This document shows, in pieces, positions 23,561 to 31,686 of a DNA stretch of 64,000 nt. The stretch is taken from contig NZ_JAEMUX010000003.1 in assembly GCF_016598475.1 (NCBI RefSeq), positions 1 through 64,000 on the forward strand, written 5' to 3'. The DNA is from Streptomyces adelaidensis. GTDB taxonomy: Bacteria > Actinomycetota > Actinomycetes > Streptomycetales > Streptomycetaceae. A model generated the notes under the pieces. The model did no database searches. It had not been told where the DNA came from and was given only the letters and a program-made list of their open reading frames with translations. The translations under genes were made by a program, and so were the position numbers. Every line of letters starts with the position of its first letter. Position 1 is the first letter of the stretch.

Positions 23561-25978
23561 ATGGGTGGAGAGCTAACCTACCAGAACATTACTGCAACCG
23601 TACGTCCGCCACGCTGCGCGATCTTCATTAACAGGAACAGCGGTCATTGGAAGACCGCAGCCGACGGCGCTATTGCCGCGGCCTCCGAGGTCTGGGGAGG
23701 TCGCTACTTCCTCATCATTCCTACCGATGGCGCCTCTATCGCAGATAAGTACTGGGAACTTCTTGAGGCGTACAGCCCTGACTACCTTGCTACCTACAGC
23801 CTCAGCTTCTTGGATCTTGAGTATGCTGACCCAAAGATCTACCAGAGAGCCAAGGAGCGTCAGCGGAAAGAGTGGATCGCTAAGGAGTTCCCCATGGAGA
23901 GCTTCGAGAGGCTCTTCTCGGAGAGCGCGTCTATGTCTCACCATGACCAACTTGAAATCACTGACGACCTCCAAAAAGAACTTCTCTACCGTCTCAGCCC
24001 GTTTCATCATGACACTTATGCAATTGACCAGCATGTGAGTCGAAGCTCAGGCTTCGGTTACCCGTTTACCAAGATTGCTAAGATCGCTTCGTGCGCTACC
24101 CAACCTATCGGTCAGGTGAATCTCCCTAAATCTGAGATCGACCCCACCCTGTCTCTGTTGATCCACTCGCAGACCGGCACCAGCAGCGAGGGATATCAAA
24201 AGGACATGGATGAGCAAGGTTTCATTACCAAGTCCATTCCGGATGACTATGATTCGCTAGATCTTTTCGGGGAACTGATCGGCGAGAATCAGCTGCACGG
24301 CCAATCGGGGGGTTACGCTCAGAATGTGCCGTTCACCATCAATATGCTCCATCTCGGCCAGTACTACAGAGTCGACCTCCATCGAACGCATAAAGAACCA
24401 GTCGTGCTCGTTCTCGGCGACACAGTGGACGACTTTTGCCTGTACTACTCTCTCTCGCGGATGCACGAAGGAGTCATCTGGCTGCCGCTTGCGTGGCTAA
24501 AGAATTTTACCGTTGCCCTCAATCGACGACGAAAGCTGCGGGAACAGGGCAGCACCAATATTCCTCCGTTTACTGCCACAGACGAAGCGGCTCGCCGGCT
24601 TGTCGGCATAGCATTTGGACTCATCAAGTACGGTCATGACCCCAAGCGTCTTCAGCTTTGCAGTATGAGCTTGAGCAAGAGGCAGCTTGTTGCTTATAAG
24701 AGCCAGATGGCTAGAAGCTCTGTTGAAAGCTCCCGTTTCATCGCTGCTACGGACTGCGTCGATATCGCCTCCATCTCGACCTCTTGCGCGCTACGAGTGT
24801 TCGAGCAGGCCAATTACGCCAACTATAGAAGTATGGGATTCATCGACGGCAAGAGCGTGAGCCCCCTCGATACGCCCAAACCTAAGAATTTCAGTGAGAT
24901 CAGGTTGGGTGATCACTACTGGCTGACATCACTTCAGGTTGAGGGTTATCAGCCGCCATCGCTTCCGACTCTTGGTCCTGACATTCTCAAGTTGTTCAGG
25001 GGTAGCTCGACGACTGAATCTCGCGTCGCAAACGATGGTGTCGTCTACCTTTGCCCTAACGCCATGATCTTCGGTAACGAGCTGGATTCAGTCCTAGTCC
25101 GACCAAAGATCGAGATGCCGGACGTGATGAGTCTGTTTGATTCGTACTTCGCGGCTACCGATGTCACGACTCAGTACTCCGACAAAGGAAAGTTTTTCAA
25201 CGACACAGTGAGTCGGTTTGGTGGTCTTGATGAGCTCGGAAAGTTTATCAAAGCCAAGGCGACCAGATCCGTGTTGGATAAGTTCATGCAGACAAACAAG
25301 AATGTAGATGATGGCGTCTTCTACGTCCGCACGGATCAGAGGGCATACCTGGACCTTGACGCGTTTGCAGCGAGTATCGGGAGTAAGGAGGCTGCCGCTG
25401 ATCTGGTGGACGAGCTCCTTACGAAAGATGTTCTTCAGCGCGGCTACATCTTGAAATGCGAGCGGTGCAGTCTATCTTCCTGGTACGGCCTAAATGCGCT
25501 CTCATCGACGTTCACGTGCAATCGTTGCTCATTCCGCCAACAGTTCACGCAAAAACACTGGAAGAACGGGATGGTAGAGCCGCGGTGGTGCTACAAGCTC
25601 GCGGAGACGGTCTACCAGTTCTACGAGAAGAACTCGCATCTCACCGCTCAGGTGCTTTACAAGCTCAAGTCGCAGTCCACTACGGCGTTCCACTACGCCC
25701 CCGAGATCGACCTGCTCAACTTTGCAGGGCCAGGCAAGAGCCGAGAGATGGACGTTGCTTGCATCCTCGATGGTCAGATCGTCTTCGGTGAGTGCAAGAC
25801 GGAGACCTTGAAGCTTAAGGATGTAGAGAAGTTCGAAGCACTCGTGCGTAAACATCTCAAGAATCCGGCGAGAATCGTGTTCGCAACAACGCAGAGTGTG
25901 TCAGATGATTTTAAGAAGCGGATGAGTCGTTTGCCGAACGCTGAGCTGATGGTCCGCAGCGACTTGTACGACGATTAA
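23561..25978 (+). CDS. PD-(D/E)XK nuclease-like protein with WGG N-terminal domain and zinc ribbon
   Basis: This 805-residue protein is not in any family I can name. Near the N terminus a RCAIFINRNSGHWK...VWGGRYFLIIPTDG block resembles a recurring, uncharacterised WGG-type domain. A zinc ribbon lies at about residues 633-656 (CERC and CNRC). The C terminus has Asp731 (REMDVACI) followed by Glu744 and Lys746 in FGECKTE, giving D-x12-E-x-K, with an upstream Glu near 714: the order of a PD-(D/E)XK nuclease. Codon use is AT-leaning. GAGGAG precedes the ATG, and its own promoter lies upstream. It probably acts with the next gene. Confidence 0.75.
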   Translation: MGGELTYQNITATVRPPRCAIFINRNSGHWKTAADGAIAAASEVWGGRYFLIIPTDGASIADKYWELLEAYSPDYLATYSLSFLDLEYADPKIYQRAKERQRKEWIAKEFPMESFERLFSESASMSHHDQLEITDDLQKELLYRLSPFHHDTYAIDQHVSRSSGFGYPFTKIAKIASCATQPIGQVNLPKSEIDPTLSLLIHSQTGTSSEGYQKDMDEQGFITKSIPDDYDSLDLFGELIGENQLHGQSGGYAQNVPFTINMLHLGQYYRVDLHRTHKEPVVLVLGDTVDDFCLYYSLSRMHEGVIWLPLAWLKNFTVALNRRRKLREQGSTNIPPFTATDEAARRLVGIAFGLIKYGHDPKRLQLCSMSLSKRQLVAYKSQMARSSVESSRFIAATDCVDIASISTSCALRVFEQANYANYRSMGFIDGKSVSPLDTPKPKNFSEIRLGDHYWLTSLQVEGYQPPSLPTLGPDILKLFRGSSTTESRVANDGVVYLCPNAMIFGNELDSVLVRPKIEMPDVMSLFDSYFAATDVTTQYSDKGKFFNDTVSRFGGLDELGKFIKAKATRSVLDKFMQTNKNVDDGVFYVRTDQRAYLDLDAFAASIGSKEAAADLVDELLTKDVLQRGYILKCERCSLSSWYGLNALSSTFTCNRCSFRQQFTQKHWKNGMVEPRWCYKLAETVYQFYEKNSHLTAQVLYKLKSQSTTAFHYAPEIDLLNFAGPGKSREMDVACILDGQIVFGECKTETLKLKDVEKFEALVRKHLKNPARIVFATTQSVSDDFKKRMSRLPNAELMVRSDLYDD

Positions 25979-26040
25979 GACCTGGTAGTAATGGGAATTA
26001 AAACGGTCCGAATGATTCTGGATCGAGAACGGAGAAAATA

Positions 26041-27150
26041 ATGGGAGTTCAAGATGATGTAGTGGCACTCGGCATAAAAAGTGATGCGGCTTATGTGGGG
26101 CGCTTTGGCCGCGACTTGGGCGAGTCGAGAGCTGCGGAGCACAATGGCACTATCATGTTCTGTTTGGCGCCGTACCTGTCACTGTTTGTGTATGAGTCGT
26201 ATAGCAAGCTCAAGCGCATTGACCCGACATTGCCCGCCTTGTTGTCAGCTGATGCCGAAGCGATCGTCGCACGTTCGCGCCACAGCTTGAAGCTATTCGA
26301 GGACAACCGGCGAGGCATCGAAGGTCAGCTCACTTATTTCCGTGACGAAATTTCCCCTGCGCACACGGATAGGTTCCTGAATAATACGTGGCTTAAGGCC
26401 GCCCGTTTCCTAGAGACGGACTTGGGTCTCTATAGCTACGACGGAAGGATTATCTCGACAACGCATGCCGCCACGTTCCATATGGGCTTTGATCCTGTCG
26501 AAATGCTGAAAGAGGGATCGGGCCCTGAGCTTCAGGCTATCTACGAAGAGTACGGACGCTATTTCGGTCGCCTAGGTGCAAGAACCGATTCAGGCGCGAA
26601 GACCTTTGTGAGTCAACTCGATCCGATGCGCTTTGATCAGCGACGCAACGACGTTCGATCGACCAAATACTATGGACAGGTATTTAATGGCAAGGGCACA
26701 CCAGACATCAACCGACTCCTGATGGTATTCCGGGGGATGATGAACTTCGTCGACTCGGTGGTCGCGCTGGGCACAGATGCGAATGAGGTCGAATACACCG
26801 TATTCAAGATACGCTTCCTGACCCTCTATCAGGTTCTTGGCAGCTTGCAGATGCTTCACGATGAGCGACCTGGTGATCTGACCGCGCGGTCCACGACGCT
26901 TATCGAGAAGATCGCAGGTACATCGTCGGCAAGCCTGATTATGGATCGCTCAGCAAAGCCGTTCCGCAACACCCTGATGCACTACAACCTAGACTCTCGC
27001 GTCGACCTGGCGAGGGTAGATGTAACTCAGCCGCTCTTCGGACTCGTGCCGATTTATTTTCCGTCGCACGATGCTGCATCGTTCGTCGAAGCCGTTGACT
27101 TCTGTATCGAAGAAACCACATCAGTCATGGAAGAATGGGCTACTGCCTGA
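26041..27150 (+). CDS. Helical protein with HEPN-type RxxxxH motif
   Basis: This 369-residue, mostly helical protein follows the nuclease-like gene after 62 bp, with ACGGAGAAAATA before its ATG. The C-terminal region contains KPFRNTLMHYNL, in which Arg309 and His314 form R-x4-H, the catalytic motif of HEPN ribonucleases. HEPN domains are frequent in anti-phage and toxin-antitoxin systems. The remaining sequence is unfamiliar. Low GC and adjacency suggest it works with the upstream nuclease-like protein. The RNase role is inference from one motif. Confidence 0.65.
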   Translation: MGVQDDVVALGIKSDAAYVGRFGRDLGESRAAEHNGTIMFCLAPYLSLFVYESYSKLKRIDPTLPALLSADAEAIVARSRHSLKLFEDNRRGIEGQLTYFRDEISPAHTDRFLNNTWLKAARFLETDLGLYSYDGRIISTTHAATFHMGFDPVEMLKEGSGPELQAIYEEYGRYFGRLGARTDSGAKTFVSQLDPMRFDQRRNDVRSTKYYGQVFNGKGTPDINRLLMVFRGMMNFVDSVVALGTDANEVEYTVFKIRFLTLYQVLGSLQMLHDERPGDLTARSTTLIEKIAGTSSASLIMDRSAKPFRNTLMHYNLDSRVDLARVDVTQPLFGLVPIYFPSHDAASFVEAVDFCIEETTSVMEEWATA

Positions 27151-27328
27151 GCAGTGAGCGTGGAGTTTGTACGGCGGGCACAAGGGCTTGACCATCCGCA
27201 CATAGAACAGTCCCGCGGCCACTCGGTCGTGGGGCGCCTCGCTTGCGGGGTTTGATCAGGCAGACCTAGTAGTCGTGGCCGGCGCCGAGTTGGTGCCTCG
27301 GTTCTTCCGTGCGAAGACCGACGATGCG

Positions 27329-28195
27329 TCAGTTGCTTGTAGCTGCGTCCTGCCCCCCAGTCACCCGAGTGATCCTGAAGATGGCGACAGTCCCCAAGAA
27401 GGGCGATGAGCCACCAGTAAGGGGGTAGTCGCCTGCCGTTGCGGCGTAGAGGGCGAGCTTCATCTCGGCAAGATCCTCCAGGATGGCAGTGATGCTTCTC
27501 TGCGCGTCCCGTACCGAGGAGCGAGAGAACTCGATGTCTCCTGAGATGTCGCTCCAGTCCTGGAAGGTTTGGATCGCACTGTCGATGAGGTCCTGCTCTT
27601 CGTCGGTGCAGTCGTCTGGTTCTTCATGTGGCAACCATCCGAGACAACCTGAGAGGACTGGCCAGAGGTCTCGTCCTGTCTTCATGTGGTCGAGCACCAC
27701 GACTTCAAACTCTGGCTCGTCCACCGTGATGACGTCGATGATCCTGTCGACCTGCTCCTTCTTGAGCTTGCTGATCACATCGGCGAGCGTCTTGAGTCCC
27801 CACACCTCGATGGTGATGCCCGGGTACAAGGGACGAAGCTCGTTGTCGATGAACTGGTCGACCTCGCCCGGCAACGTGTCGTTGGTGAGGAAGCGCCATA
27901 CCTGCACGTCCCGATGCTCCTTGAGGCAACCCTCCAAGTCGCCGCGGATCTTCGCCTTGGTCTTGTCGATCCGCTCGCCGCGCGTGGCGTGCGCTGCGAA
28001 GAAGACCCGGGCCTTCGGGCAGTAACCGTCGTTCTTTGTGTCGCCCTTCGGCCCAGCCGCTCGCACGGGTTGGTAGTCGCCGGGGTACAGCTCCAGGCCG
28101 AGCCGATCCATGCAGTCCTGGAAGGCGTTGCCCTCAAGCCGGAGGAGCTGCCCCTCCACGAGCTTCCGTAGCGAGTTCTGATCCACGGCAGTCAT
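27329..28195 (-). CDS. Nuclease-fold-like protein with altered catalytic residues
   Basis: This 288-residue protein has an N-terminal domain (about residues 10-170) that I recognise as a recurring defence-associated type: FQDCMDRLGLELYPGDYQPV, then GPKGDTKNDGYCP and VFFAAHATRGERI, then DLEGCLKEHRDVQVWRFLTNDTLPGEVDQFI. The layout is that of PD-(D/E)XK Mrr-like domains with Asp56. The position of the second acidic/Lys pair reads AAHA, so metal catalysis is doubtful. The C-terminal half is helical and of unknown role. It is convergent with the preceding two-gene unit. Confidence 0.65.
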   Translation of the reverse strand: MTAVDQNSLRKLVEGQLLRLEGNAFQDCMDRLGLELYPGDYQPVRAAGPKGDTKNDGYCPKARVFFAAHATRGERIDKTKAKIRGDLEGCLKEHRDVQVWRFLTNDTLPGEVDQFIDNELRPLYPGITIEVWGLKTLADVISKLKKEQVDRIIDVITVDEPEFEVVVLDHMKTGRDLWPVLSGCLGWLPHEEPDDCTDEEQDLIDSAIQTFQDWSDISGDIEFSRSSVRDAQRSITAILEDLAEMKLALYAATAGDYPLTGGSSPFLGTVAIFRITRVTGGQDAATSN

Positions 28196-28407
28196 TACCT
28201 CATGACACCTACGCCCGGCGCAGCTAGGTTGCGTAGATCAACCGGCCGTGGCCGGCGCGGGGTTGGTCGTCTTGGTCTATGCGGAGAGATTGAGCTTGGG
28301 CGTGTAGGCCACCGGGCTCAAACCCCTGGTGGGCGAAGTTCAGGATCAGGACGCCCAGACATATCATACTGTTCAACAAATGATGGATGTGTAAGAGGAG
28401 ACGGTGT

Positions 28408-28983
28408 ATGCACTTCACGCTCACGTATAGCGGCCAACTGCCGAGCAGCAGCAACGCGAAGGTCAAGCATGAAATTCGCCGAAAACTACACCCGCAGCTT
28501 AAAGAGCTCTGGAGAACCCACCCTGCGTTGGCTGGTTGCAAGAACCTGGTAACGCGAGATAGTGAAGAGGAAGAAGACAGCAGTGATGCTGCCTTTCTGA
28601 CTGCCATTCAAGGGAACAACTTCGCTCCGCTGGTACACCCCTACTACAAGCTCTACGCCGAACTGGACATTTTCCTGTTGCGACCGGAGGCTCCTGGCGC
28701 AGTTATCTCTAAGGCTGGTGATATCGACAACCAGCTCAAGACCTTGTTTGATGCGCTACGACGACCAACAGACCAAACCGAAGTGCCTTCCTCGTGGTCG
28801 CCAACTGCCGACGAAGTTCCGCTGTACTGCCTGCTAGAGGATGACAAGCTAATTACGAAGGTAAGTGTTGAGACTGATCGACTGCTGATCCAAGGAGCTA
28901 ATGAGAAAGAGGTCCAGCTGACTATCCGGGTAAGCGTGAAGGGTTTCACGGCCACTTGGGGAAACATCGGGATGATTAGCTGA
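28408..28983 (+). CDS. RusA-like protein
   Basis: This 191-residue protein starts at ATG 28,408 after AGGAGACGGTGT. Its core GDIDNQLKTLFDALRRP (residues 104-120), followed by LLEDDKLITKVSVE (about 142-155), matches the RusA layout D-x-D-N-xx-K...D...EDD used by Holliday-junction resolvases to bind metal. It is longer than RusA (about 120 residues), with an extra N-terminal region. Similar proteins occur singly on actinobacterial chromosomes and phages. A junction-resolving role is inferred. Confidence 0.6.
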   Translation: MHFTLTYSGQLPSSSNAKVKHEIRRKLHPQLKELWRTHPALAGCKNLVTRDSEEEEDSSDAAFLTAIQGNNFAPLVHPYYKLYAELDIFLLRPEAPGAVISKAGDIDNQLKTLFDALRRPTDQTEVPSSWSPTADEVPLYCLLEDDKLITKVSVETDRLLIQGANEKEVQLTIRVSVKGFTATWGNIGMIS

Positions 28984-29016
28984 GAGCGGGCTGGCCTGCG
29001 AATTGGGTGGCTCTAC

Positions 29017-30444
29017 TTACGTGGCAAGTTCTACCTCCTCACCCGTCGTGTTTTTGACGGCTAAGTTGACGGCAACGACCCCCAACATCAACCGCCTTCT
29101 GTGTACTTTCAAAGCCGCATCGACTTCTGTTATCCGCTCTGGCACGCTGGCCCGAATGTTCTTGCCAAGGAAGAGGTCCCGGGTTAGAGTCCCGGTACTC
29201 GCACCAGAGGTAGAACCCGACCACCAGGTCGGGTTTTTCCTCTCTTGACGGTTAAGTTGACGGCTACCGCTGCCGTCAATGAAGCGCGCCAGCGAACTAA
29301 CTCTTTGTTCTTTCCTCGACGCTTCGACTGGAAGCAACCGCTCTTCTATCAGCTGTATGGCATCCTGCTGGCCTTCGTCTTCATCGCCGAGCACATAGAG
29401 TTCGGTAGTGCTCATACGCGAGTGGCCGAGAATGTGTTGGATAGTCCTCATCGGCACCCCGAGATAGCGCAGCAGAGTTGCTTGGGTGCGACGCACATCA
29501 TGAACGGTAATGACTCGTAGGCCGTTCTTATTGCAGAACCTCTGAAACATCTTGAGGAAGTTCTTTGGGTCTATAGGTCCACCGCTATCGGTCGTGAACA
29601 CTAGCTCCGACGTAATCCCCCGGGCTCGCTGTTCTTCATAGTGTTCACGGAGCGCTTCAAGCACGTGGCTAACAAGCGGAAGGTCGCGACGGCTCTTTTT
29701 CGTTTTGAGTGGCCCAATGTGCATGCGTCTTCCCGAGCCGGTCAGCTGCTGACGCACGTGAAGGATTCGCCTCTGTGCATCCACGTCTTGCCAGCGCAGC
29801 CCAAGGAGTTCTCCTTTCCGGAGTCCGGTGGTTGGGAGCAGCAGATAGGCAGCGTGTAGGCGCTCCGAGCGGATGACCGTTAGGAACTGTTGTATTTCGT
29901 CAAGACGCCAGGGTATTGCTTCCTTCTTCTCGCCGGGATCTGAGGGGAGTTCAACAAGGCGGGCCACATTGCGGGTAATCAGTTCTTCCCGCATGGCACG
30001 CGTCAACGCCGAACTTAGTACCTTCCTGATCGTGGCTATGTAGGTCACGGTCATACCGGCGGCTCGTAGATTGGTGAAGTACACCTGAGCCACGGGGACG
30101 GAAAGCTTATGAAGGTACTGGCCTCCAAGTCCTGGTTTCAGGTAGAGCCGGACGATTGTCTCGTCCTGGGCGTATGTGTTAGGGCGACGATTCGGCTTCA
30201 CGAAACCCTCAAGCCAGTAGTCTAGGTAATCTCCGAGTCGGTAGTTTTTGTCAGCGACTGGGATGCCGTTGTTGTGGTTGGCCTTTAGCTCAGTGAGCCT
30301 TCTGTCTGCTTCCTCTTCTTTCTTGACGGTTGTCCGGACGTGCTTTATTTCTCCGTTTGCGGACAGAACCCACGCAGCAACGTCCCACCGTCCGTCCTTA
30401 CGCCGAGAGATTGACCCTTGGCCATTAGCTCTACGGCGGGCCAT
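29017..30444 (-). CDS. int: Tyrosine site-specific integrase
   Basis: This 475-residue phage-type integrase has an N-terminal arm-binding domain (GSISRRKDGRW), a SAM-like core-binding domain, and a catalytic domain with Arg209 (TGLRKGELLGLRW), His315-x-x-Arg318 (HDVRRT), His341 (LGHSRMST) and nucleophile Tyr350. The last 75 or so residues (about 400-475) translate an attP region: arm repeats, a terminator hairpin and a tRNA fragment. They look like read-through rather than protein. It overlaps the excisionase gene by one base. It is not the enzyme that inserted this element in mug. Confidence 0.9.
   Translation of the reverse strand: MARRRANGQGSISRRKDGRWDVAAWVLSANGEIKHVRTTVKKEEEADRRLTELKANHNNGIPVADKNYRLGDYLDYWLEGFVKPNRRPNTYAQDETIVRLYLKPGLGGQYLHKLSVPVAQVYFTNLRAAGMTVTYIATIRKVLSSALTRAMREELITRNVARLVELPSDPGEKKEAIPWRLDEIQQFLTVIRSERLHAAYLLLPTTGLRKGELLGLRWQDVDAQRRILHVRQQLTGSGRRMHIGPLKTKKSRRDLPLVSHVLEALREHYEEQRARGITSELVFTTDSGGPIDPKNFLKMFQRFCNKNGLRVITVHDVRRTQATLLRYLGVPMRTIQHILGHSRMSTTELYVLGDEDEGQQDAIQLIEERLLPVEASRKEQRVSSLARFIDGSGSRQLNRQERKNPTWWSGSTSGASTGTLTRDLFLGKNIRASVPERITEVDAALKVHRRRLMLGVVAVNLAVKNTTGEEVELAT
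29162..29206 (+). tRNA. tRNA-Gly(GCC)-like 3' fragment (att core, not a full tRNA)
   Basis: In tRNA order the segment gives the anticodon loop TTGCCAA (anticodon GCC), the 3' side of the anticodon stem GGAAG, a 5-base variable loop, the T-arm CCGGG-TTAGAGT-CCCGG, the 3' acceptor strand TACTCGC, then A and CCA. The 5' half with the matching GCGAGTA acceptor is absent and the 5' anticodon stem does not pair. The T-loop has A where C56 is expected. It is therefore an integration identity segment. Confidence 0.7.
29214..29238 (+). terminator. Rho-independent terminator captured with the tRNA end
   Basis: AACCCGACC-ACCA-GGTCGGGTT followed by TTT lies 7 bp after the CCA of the tRNA fragment. This fits a tRNA gene terminator carried along with the core. 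Confidence 0.75.
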
Positions 30445-30671
30445 TAGGCAAGGGACTCCCGGGAAAGTCGCTGGACGTAGGTGCGCAGAGCGTCGGCCGG
30501 TATGAAACGGCGTCTTCCGATCTGCACCGACTCAAGTAGACGCGAGCGAATCAAGTCGTATAACTTCCACTTGCTGATCCGCAGTCTCAAGTACGCCTCG
30601 CGTACCGTAAGAAGAAGTGGTGAGCCGGCGTCTCCGCGGAGCTCGGTGGTGTGCGTGTTTTCTTCATTCAT
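30444..30671 (-). CDS. xis: Excisionase / small helix-turn-helix protein
   Basis: This 75-residue protein has a MerR-like excisionase helix-turn-helix (about residues 19-65, LLTVREAYLRLRISKWKLYDLIRSRLLESVQIGRRRFIPADAL). It lies immediately upstream of the integrase gene, sharing one base (TAATG). AAGGAGGG precedes its ATG. Such proteins bend attachment-site DNA and direct the integrase toward excision. Confidence 0.85.
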   Translation of the reverse strand: MNEENTHTTELRGDAGSPLLLTVREAYLRLRISKWKLYDLIRSRLLESVQIGRRRFIPADALRTYVQRLSRESLA

Positions 30672-30749
30672 ATAAACCCTCCTTAGTTGTAACTCAATTT
30701 GTTGTGCTTGTTAATGACTTTGGTGGACTTCGGCATTGTGGTTTCTGCA

Positions 30750-31571
30750 TCATGCGGCGCTTCCAGATGTGGTGCCACCCAGTAGCTTCCCGCCGGTCCC
30801 TAGAAGACCGGTTTCAAAGAGCGCGTGCGCGTCTTGAGCAAGCTTGCGAATCACGCTGTCGATGCGTTCCTTGCGGCGCTCGTCCTTCACGAGCCACAGC
30901 ACCTTTGGGAAGACGCCGCGTCGTTGTTGCTCCATGCCGGAGCGCCAGTAATCGATGTAGCGCTGTGACTTGCGCTGGATGGTCGGCAGCGTCTCCGTGG
31001 ACAGATCGACCTCGATGAACGTGCTGCTTTCGAGAGCGGCCGAGCCGAGACGGATGTACGCGTCCGGCTTGACGACGACCAGTTCGCCACCGGGGCCGGT
31101 GAAGTGACGCCAGGCGTTTGGCTCCGAGTCGAAGGCCAGTAGTTCGCCGTGCCCTGCCCAGTGCTGCTCAACGAGTTGAACGTAGAGTTCCGACACCTCA
31201 AGCATGTGGTCTTGGAAGTACGGTTTCGTCTCCCAGGTCCGCCGACGTTTCCCGCCAGCCGGGCCGTCCGCGTTGATGACCGCTTGTCCCAGGCCGGACA
31301 GGCCGTAGATGTAGCCGGACGAGCCCGCCCGGATGCCGCCGATGACTCGGGAGAACCGGACGACGACGCCGACCTTGGTAAGTCGCGTCATCAGAAGCTG
31401 CGCCCGGCGCGTCCGTGCGCTTGGTGATCCATCCACGAAGAACAGGCGCTGTAGTTGGCGGACGCTCAACAGCCGAACGCGTTGCAGCGCGCCCAGGACG
31501 GCAAGGTCACGGTCGCTGAGTCGGCGGCGCACACGGTCTACCCGCCCCGTGGAGAACGTTGGTGGTCTCAT
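30750..31571 (-). CDS. Replication-relaxation family protein (copy 2)
   Basis: This 273-residue protein of the same family as 22,722-23,429 has a winged-helix-like N terminus (LSDRDLAVLGALQRVRLLSVRQLQRLFF). The core motifs VVVKPDAYIRL, FIEVDLSTE and IQRKSQRYIDYW follow, preserving the D, ExD, K order. It lies downstream of the second VirD4-like gene and upstream of xis/int, so the leftward order is ATPase, relaxation protein, xis, int. Confidence 0.75.
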   Translation of the reverse strand: MRPPTFSTGRVDRVRRRLSDRDLAVLGALQRVRLLSVRQLQRLFFVDGSPSARTRRAQLLMTRLTKVGVVVRFSRVIGGIRAGSSGYIYGLSGLGQAVINADGPAGGKRRRTWETKPYFQDHMLEVSELYVQLVEQHWAGHGELLAFDSEPNAWRHFTGPGGELVVVKPDAYIRLGSAALESSTFIEVDLSTETLPTIQRKSQRYIDYWRSGMEQQRRGVFPKVLWLVKDERRKERIDSVIRKLAQDAHALFETGLLGTGGKLLGGTTSGSAA

Positions 31572-31686
31572 CGGAGACCTTCTCTCGGTGAGACATCCTC
31601 TGGCGCTTGGAGCGCAGCAACAGGGGAGTACTGACTACCGCAACCAACACGACAAGAAGGCCGAGGCGAACCGGGGAAGCGAACCG

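Larger units (their letters stand above)
29054..29279. other. Candidate attP of the tyrosine integrase
   Basis: Two near-identical 19-bp arm sites, TTGACGG-5-TTGACGG, lie at 29,054-29,072 (spacer CTAAG) and 29,245-29,263 (spacer TTAAG). An inverted half-site GCCGTCAA is at 29,272-29,279. They bracket a tRNA 3'-end segment (29,162-29,206). Arm repeats either side of a tRNA-derived core, next to int and xis, is the standard attP layout. I noticed no second copy of the core in this window, so it appears unused. Confidence 0.7.

Noticed and set aside
29162..29206. A functional tRNA-Gly gene
   Set aside because: Only the 3' part from the anticodon loop is present; no matching 5' acceptor or D-arm lies upstream, and the T-loop lacks the conserved C. 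It is better explained as an att core.
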